A DNA stretch of 64,000 nt, taken from contig JAKACZ010000017.1 of assembly GCA_021820965.1 (NCBI GenBank), positions 1 to 64,000 on the forward strand. Reading direction: 5' to 3'. This DNA is from Bacillota bacterium. GTDB taxonomy: Bacteria > Bacillota > Sulfobacillia > Sulfobacillales > Sulfobacillaceae. Positions 60,166-64,000 of the stretch are shown here, piece after piece (position 1 is the first letter of the stretch; each line of letters begins with the position of its first letter). A program made the translations under genes and the position numbers. The notes under the pieces are model-generated. The model saw only the letters and a program-made list of their open reading frames with translations, had not been told where the DNA came from and did not search any database.

Positions 60166-61338
60166 TCATCGTTGTGGGGTGCGGAGGGCCCGCCAGGCTT
60201 TTCCACCATCGTGTGTCATCCACAGCGCATAAGCATTGCCTGACGATCGAACGGCCAGGAGATCGCCATCACGGGGGCCAGAAAAAGTCACGCTAACCAG
60301 GTCCCACCGTGGTGGCGTTTTCCATGCGTCATGCCAGGTAATACCCGCGTCGTGGCTAACCCACAGTTGGTGGCCGACGGTAACCCATAACGACGTCGAA
60401 GAGGACGCTGTAAAGTCCCATTGCGTTGTCCCAACGGGGCCGGGAATCGCGCCGGTCAGCTTCCAACGGTTTGTCGCTTGATCACGGGAATAGATCGCCA
60501 GTCCGTTAAATGTGCCATTCACGGTTACGGGCAAAAAGCCGCGATGATCGCTCGGGAATACCGGAGGATACGAAGCTAACTCAGAATTCGCCCACTTGTT
60601 CGGTACAGGGAGGGGGCTCGATGACCAACGGCGTGCGTCGGCTCGGCCGTAATAAAGCCAGCCGTACCCGAGTCCCATCGTGGTCCCGGTTAGCCACAGG
60701 TTCCCCTGAGGATCGGCGGCCAGACCGGTTTTGTCCCCATAATACGGCAAAGCATGGGGCTGATTCGAGCTCGTGGCTAAACGAGTCCATGAGGCCCCTT
60801 CGTTGGTGCTAGTCCAGATGGCGATACTTTCGTTTCCCGAGGCGCCGGCCCCGTACGCGAGGAACCACCATCGGTGACCCGTGCCGGTAATGGACGCAGC
60901 ACTACCTAAAAACGACGGTAGCGTTCTCGCAATCCAGTGGTTTTGATGGAGGACCCACAGGTTCGTGCAACCGGTCACCACGGTGTCGAATCCCACATGA
61001 CTCAGCATCCCGGAGCCGGCACAGTCTATCGTGGGGTAGGGAATGACTAAGTGAGGACGTGATGTGGAGGGGCTCGTTTCAACAATTAGGTTGCGATGGG
61101 CATGAATAGTCACCCACGTACGGTGGTTTTGTAAGGCGCTGATTGCATGACCGACGAGAGATTGTGGATTCAGTGTGCGAGGAGCCATCGCCGATTGGCT
61201 AGCAGAGACGTTCGAAGGGGTATTTTTGATCGTCTGATGTTTTGTGGGTAGCACGGGTTTAGTGGGGCCGCACCCTGCTGAGATCGCACCGATGAAAACG
61301 AATGCCCCTATGATGCCGGCCACTCGAACGGATTTCAA
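60166..61338 (-). CDS. Lipoprotein with BNR/Asp-box beta-propeller
   Basis: A 390-residue secreted lipoprotein. The TTG start at 61338 follows AGAGGGT and gives LKSVRVAGIIGAFVFIGAISAGCG, a lipoprotein signal with an AGC lipobox. Asp-box motifs STNEGASW, SHDAGITW and THDGGKAW point to a sialidase/HCF136-like propeller. There are no catalytic sialidase residues that I can assign, so it may be a binding protein. A longer ATG start at 61428 is possible. Confidence 0.75.
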   Translation of the reverse strand: MKSVRVAGIIGAFVFIGAISAGCGPTKPVLPTKHQTIKNTPSNVSASQSAMAPRTLNPQSLVGHAISALQNHRTWVTIHAHRNLIVETSPSTSRPHLVIPYPTIDCAGSGMLSHVGFDTVVTGCTNLWVLHQNHWIARTLPSFLGSAASITGTGHRWWFLAYGAGASGNESIAIWTSTNEGASWTRLATSSNQPHALPYYGDKTGLAADPQGNLWLTGTTMGLGYGWLYYGRADARRWSSSPLPVPNKWANSELASYPPVFPSDHRGFLPVTVNGTFNGLAIYSRDQATNRWKLTGAIPGPVGTTQWDFTASSSTSLWVTVGHQLWVSHDAGITWHDAWKTPPRWDLVSVTFSGPRDGDLLAVRSSGNAYALWMTHDGGKAWRALRTPQR

Positions 61339-61556
61339 ATTACGTACCCTCTTTCGAACTTGGTTGCCAGTTAAAACGCTCCATTGGCCTTGAAGGTCAC
61401 TGGGCTTGAGTCTTCCCATCCCAGTCATTTTCTTCCTTCAGGCCGACTTGGCTACAGACAGCTGGCACCTTAATCCCTTGCCTTACTTACGTTTGGCGTG
61501 ACGTCCCCTTTTCCCTTCGGCGGATCTGCTGGGGGTTTCTCCACGGCGGTCAGTAC

Positions 61557-61775
61557 CGGGGTTACTGTAGCAAACGACCGAAAATGGCAATGGCCATACC
61601 GAAAGCCATGCTTTCGCCCGAAAATAGTCCCGCGCGGCCCCATTTCTCGCCTGAACGAATCACGGAAACTTCTTGATGAAGGTTCTTGTGCCCAACCTCA
61701 CGAATGGCGAATTCATTGCATATCAACGAACGGCAGACTTATTGCCATTTTTGTTCCAATGATACAGGAACCCCA
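61557..61775 (+). repeat. Long direct repeat, right copy
   Basis: A 219-bp sequence matching 56276-56486 almost base for base in the same orientation. The two copies bound a segment of about 5.1 kb. The right end meets an 11-bp direct repeat described at 61767-61861. Confidence 0.85.
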
Positions 61776-61861
61776 TTTTCTCCGGCTAGTTCGGCTGCCG
61801 TGCATGGCGATAAAGGACACGCGGTATCCGTGGATAAACCGCGTGCCACGGGAACCCCATT
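61767..61861. repeat. 11-bp direct repeats around an 84-bp hairpin insert
   Basis: GGAACCCCATT occurs at 61767-61777 and 61851-61861. Between them lies an inverted repeat, CACGCGGT with ACCGCGTG, around TATCCGTGGATA. This looks like a small insertion with a target duplication, but one copy only was found. Confidence 0.45.
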
Positions 61862-62061
61862 ATTTTTCAGGCAATATATGGTATCGTTTTTCATGGTTGT
61901 TATCGCTTGAAACTCGCTGTGAAAGAAGCTACGGATGCTGCTTAACGTTATCAGGGGAACATGATCAGGAGGGCCAAAACTTCGGTGACCGCGTATCCCT
62001 CTTGCTTCTCAAGCCGCGTCTGCCGGGCAATGGAATCGAGCTTGAAGGTCTGCATGGACAT
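61856..62061 (-). pseudogene. IS4-like transposase N-terminal remnant
   Basis: The minus strand reads MQTFKLDSIARQTRLEKQ, VTEVLALLIMF, then after a one-base shift ITLSSIRSFFHSEFQAITTMKNDTIYCLKNN. The pattern of a leucine-rich helix, SFFxSEF and the KDTIYxLKNN block resembles N-terminal parts of IS4-type transposases. The catalytic domain is missing. Confidence 0.45.
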
Positions 62062-62400
62062 GGAATACAATCAAGTCTATTCAATACAGGTGTTTATCGA
62101 ACTCTTATTGATTTCTGACGTCGGTTTGCCGCATGATAAACGCTCTGTTTTTGGTGACTGGTGCCTTATACCAAAAAACCAGTGTTCGGCGGGCGGGCGA
62201 AACTTGTTGTGAATTCGCGGTGCGAACGTCAAGTTAAACTATGCCCGTATTTCGAATCGGTCCGTGACGAATTTTTGACCGGTCGGCCAATCAGGAGTCT
62301 CACAAGGTCGGTCCTCCGCGCCGTCTCCGTGTCCACAGGGCTAGTTCTTGATGCAACAAGTCCGTTTCCCCCAGATGAGGAAAACGGACCTGCTAAGATA
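62062..62400. other. No recognisable gene
   Basis: Short frames only, without motifs or good start sites. It lies between the transposase remnant and the candidate toxin gene; a promoter for the latter is expected here but was not located with confidence. Confidence 0.4.
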
Positions 62401-62424
62401 ACTGTGAGGGTATGCCCTTGGGCA

Positions 62425-62440
62425 ACCTCCGAAAGGAGGT
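62425..62440 (+). promoter_or_regulatory. Hairpin sequestering a perfect Shine-Dalgarno
   Basis: ACCTCC-GAAA-GGAGGT is a perfect 6-bp stem with a GAAA tetraloop, and its 3' arm is the Shine-Dalgarno of the 28-codon ORF that follows. It would block ribosome loading unless opened. Confidence 0.7.
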
Positions 62441-62447
62441 GAGGGCA

Positions 62448-62534
62448 ATGCACCTAACGATTACGGTGTCGATCTCGCTGCCGGCGACGGCACTGTATCT
62501 TTGGTGGCGCACTATGCGATCGAAAGACCGATAG
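62448..62534 (+). CDS. 28-residue hydrophobic peptide, candidate type I toxin
   Basis: The ORF begins MHLTITVSISLPATALYLWW and ends RTMRSKDR: one short membrane-spanning stretch with a basic tail, like toxins of type I systems. AAAGGAGGTG lies 8 bp upstream inside a hairpin. Bases 62439-62446 (GTGAGGGC) are perfectly complementary to 62535-62542 (GCCCTCAC), just after the stop, so the 5' and 3' ends of the mRNA can pair. A terminator follows. No antisense RNA gene could be proved. Confidence 0.6.
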   Translation: MHLTITVSISLPATALYLWWRTMRSKDR

Positions 62535-62542
62535 GCCCTCAC

Positions 62543-62576
62543 GCCGCCCCTGTTCCCGCGGGGGCGGTTCTTGCTT
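62543..62576 (+). terminator. Rho-independent terminator of the small ORF
   Basis: CCGCCCC (62544-62550) pairs with GGGGCGG (62561-62567) and is followed by TTCTTGCTT. It would end a transcript of about 150-180 nt covering the small peptide gene. Confidence 0.75.
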
Positions 62577-62678
62577 ACACTATACCCATTGCTCCCATCC
62601 TATGCAAATCGACGCCTTTAAACCGCGTCAGCGGCGTTTTAGGGGTTCGGGTAGTAACAGAACGAAAACTGCATTAGA

Positions 62679-62935
62679 CTTGAGTTTCGCCATTAGCTGG
62701 CAGGAAAACCCGGAAACCGTTGCTGGTCGTTGAATCAGAGGCTTGAATAAGTGTAAGGGTACACCAAGACTTAAAGGAGTGCTCGATCTTCCCGCATCTA
62801 AAAAATTCGGCATGAGCATAAAATACTCCTGCGTTGGTACGCAGGAAAATCGTACCCTTACACTTGAGATGACGCCAAAAGCCTGTATTTATGCGGGTTT
62901 TAGGGATGCATAAAATGATAATGGCGAAACTCAGG
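62679..62935. mobile_element. 257-bp palindromic miniature element with TTAGA duplication
   Basis: The ends CTTGAGTTTCGCCATTA and CCTGAGTTTCGCCATTA (other strand) form 17-bp terminal inverted repeats with one mismatch, flanked by TTAGA at 62674-62678 and 62936-62940. Nested internal arms also pair: AAAACCCG/CGGGTTTT, a 14-bp AAGTGTAAGGGTAC repeat (62749-62762 with 62852-62865), and AGGAGT/ACTCCT. There is no ORF of note. The ends and 5-bp duplication suggest mobilisation by an IS1380-type transposase, which is inference. Confidence 0.8.
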
Positions 62936-62940
62936 TTAGA

Positions 62941-63152
62941 GATCAAAGACGCCTTGAAAAGTCATGAAATGCCCCAGAAGACCGCCCTTGGACGCCCCGC
63001 GTGAGCGATTTTGGAATGAATGGTCAAAAAGGGGGACTCTATCTATTCGGTGAATCCCGCACTAGGCTTGGTTTTCGGGTTCTACTGCACTTTTCGGTCA
63101 GATACTACCCAAACCCCGAGATCGTGATTCAGTTCATATGGATCAAAATAGA
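62941..63152. other. Gene-free spacer
   Basis: No supported gene or RNA. It lies downstream of the convergent secreted-protein gene and may contain its terminator, which I could not identify. Confidence 0.35.
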
Positions 63153-63734
63153 TTAACCAGCGGCACTATCATTGAGGGTAAGAGTAGCAATAAACCAATG
63201 GCCGTGGCTATATTGTAAAGTGGCCGAACCGGTCCACGCTCCAGGTAACTGGTGGGCGCGCCAAGGTCCTGTAAATGTATCCCCTGTGCGCACTTGACTG
63301 AGGGTTGTCGATTGAGCTGTAAATGCGACCGTGGCTTTGGTGTCGGTTTGATTAAAAACCGTTGAAGTGAAATGGAATGACGTAAATGTGTTGGAGTCAT
63401 TGCGCGCCGACCCTACCATGTTCAAAGCGTTTTGGTAATAGATCGGAATCTTTTGTAGATAGGGATCAGTGGGGGTAAAGACGTGGTTGGCGGCAGCGGT
63501 TTCCGATGAAAGCAGTGGGGCCATCGCAGAAGAAGAAGGAACGTGTCCCAACGGCACTACAGTAGTCGGGATCACTTGGATAGACATAGAGATGGCTTGC
63601 TCCAATACGTGCTGAATCGCCACATCGGTAGCGGGAGTACTTGTTCCTGTACCAGATGATAAAGAAGCACCAGTCGCTAGCCCGAGAACCGCTATGCTAC
63701 TCATGAGAAGAAAAAATGTTTGGTGTTTAGTCAA
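63153..63734 (-). CDS. Predicted secreted protein
   Basis: A 193-residue protein. The TTG start at 63734 follows AAGGAGGT and gives LTKHQTFFLLMSSIAVLGLATGASLSSG, a clear signal peptide with probable cleavage after ATGA or GAS. The mature part, with YYQNALNMVGSARNDSNTF and WTGSATLQYSHGHWFIATL, has no recognised domain but looks like an NTF2-like or adhesin-type beta fold. It lies downstream of the partial amidase gene on the same strand, 14 bp away, so they are likely cotranscribed. Confidence 0.72.
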   Translation of the reverse strand: MTKHQTFFLLMSSIAVLGLATGASLSSGTGTSTPATDVAIQHVLEQAISMSIQVIPTTVVPLGHVPSSSAMAPLLSSETAAANHVFTPTDPYLQKIPIYYQNALNMVGSARNDSNTFTSFHFTSTVFNQTDTKATVAFTAQSTTLSQVRTGDTFTGPWRAHQLPGAWTGSATLQYSHGHWFIATLTLNDSAAG

Positions 63735-63747
63735 TGGGGATACCTCC

Positions 63748-64000
63748 TTATGGAATATGGACGAGATAAATCGTGGTGGACGCTCTGTGTGTATTATAGG
63801 TGTATAAAGACCATAGTACGTGGTAGCGATTATTTGTATGGGAATCCACATAATTTGCGTTTGTATAGCTGTCTGATGTGGTCCCATATCCAGTTTGGAT
63901 TGTCGCATGATTGATTCCAGCAGTACCAGAAGGGTTACCAGCCTCCCCCCAGTTGTAAAATAAAACATCGCCTTTGACCATCCCGGTCATTAATACGGTA
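63748..64000 (-). CDS. Amidase-domain protein, C-terminal part (runs off the window)
   Basis: At least 83 residues of the C-terminus. GDVLFYNWGEAGNPSGTAGINHATIQTG and YVDSHTNNRYHVLWSL match the putative amidase domain (Amidase_6 type) found in Gram-positive secreted wall enzymes. The frame stays open to the window edge, so the start and any signal peptide lie outside. It ends 14 bp before the secreted protein gene. Confidence 0.72.
   Translation of the reverse strand, partial: TVLMTGMVKGDVLFYNWGEAGNPSGTAGINHATIQTGYGTTSDSYTNANYVDSHTNNRYHVLWSLYTYNTHRASTTIYLVHIP

Overview
The window looks like chromosome from an acidophilic, sulfur-oxidising Gram-positive bacterium of the Sulfobacillus type. 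The evidence is a Firmicutes-style order of ribosomal protein genes with strong GGAGG ribosome binding sites, many GTG and TTG starts, moderately high G+C, zinc-binding forms of S14, S4, L36 and adenylate kinase, and a complete sulfur-oxidising heterodisulfide-reductase-like (sHdr) gene cluster. The genus is an inference; there is no 16S gene here.

Layout. (1) 1-5990 is a decayed accessory region: a VapBC-type toxin-antitoxin pair, a solitary Mrr-like nuclease, and remnants of IS66, IS701-like, IS4 (Tn5-like) and ISAzo13 transposases, a RelE/ParE toxin and a group II intron domain V. (2) 5993-14430 is rplJ-rplL-rpoB-rpoC behind an L10-type leader; nusG, rplK and rplA are not upstream. (3) 14545-34200 is a long collinear block: L7Ae-like gene, rpsL, rpsG, fusA, tuf, the S10-spc-alpha genes, secY, adk, map, infA, rpmJ, rpsM, rpsK, rpsD, rpoA and rplQ. 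(4) 34259-41604 holds truA, proline dehydrogenase, a MarR regulator, a nucleoside-sugar-epimerase-like protein, a methyltransferase and small proteins. Among these are a TusA-like protein without its cysteine and an atypical CsoR-family repressor. (5) 41773-54456 is the sHdr cluster: dsrE2, sHdrC1, sHdrB1, sHdrA, Hyp, a fused sHdrC2-B2, two lipoate-binding proteins, a lipoate-protein ligase, tusA, dsrE, a GAF-like protein, etfB, etfA and a membrane ETF:quinone oxidoreductase. (6) 54457-64000 is a second accessory region: a broken IS110 element, cell-wall-associated enzymes (GH25 remnant, DUF1906 protein, amidase), secreted lipoproteins, an OmpR-type DNA-binding protein with pho-box-like sites, a candidate type I toxin and miniature transposable elements.

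How the cluster should work (established for sHdr systems elsewhere, inferred here). TusA and DsrE proteins carry sulfane sulfur. The lipoate-binding proteins, lipoylated by the ligase, present it to the sHdr complex, which oxidises it towards sulfite. Electrons probably pass through EtfBA to the membrane iron-sulfur oxidoreductase and into menaquinone. The CsoR-like repressor just upstream is a good candidate for a sulfur-responsive switch.

The most unusual items are these. A 234-282 bp miniature element sits precisely in both an IS66 and an IS110 transposase remnant, with clean target duplications. A 257-bp nested-palindrome element is flanked by TTAGA. A 28-codon ORF has its Shine-Dalgarno hidden in a hairpin and a complementary 3' tail. 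Four 11-bp-spaced repeats lie between a stand-alone winged-helix regulator and a DUF1906 gene.
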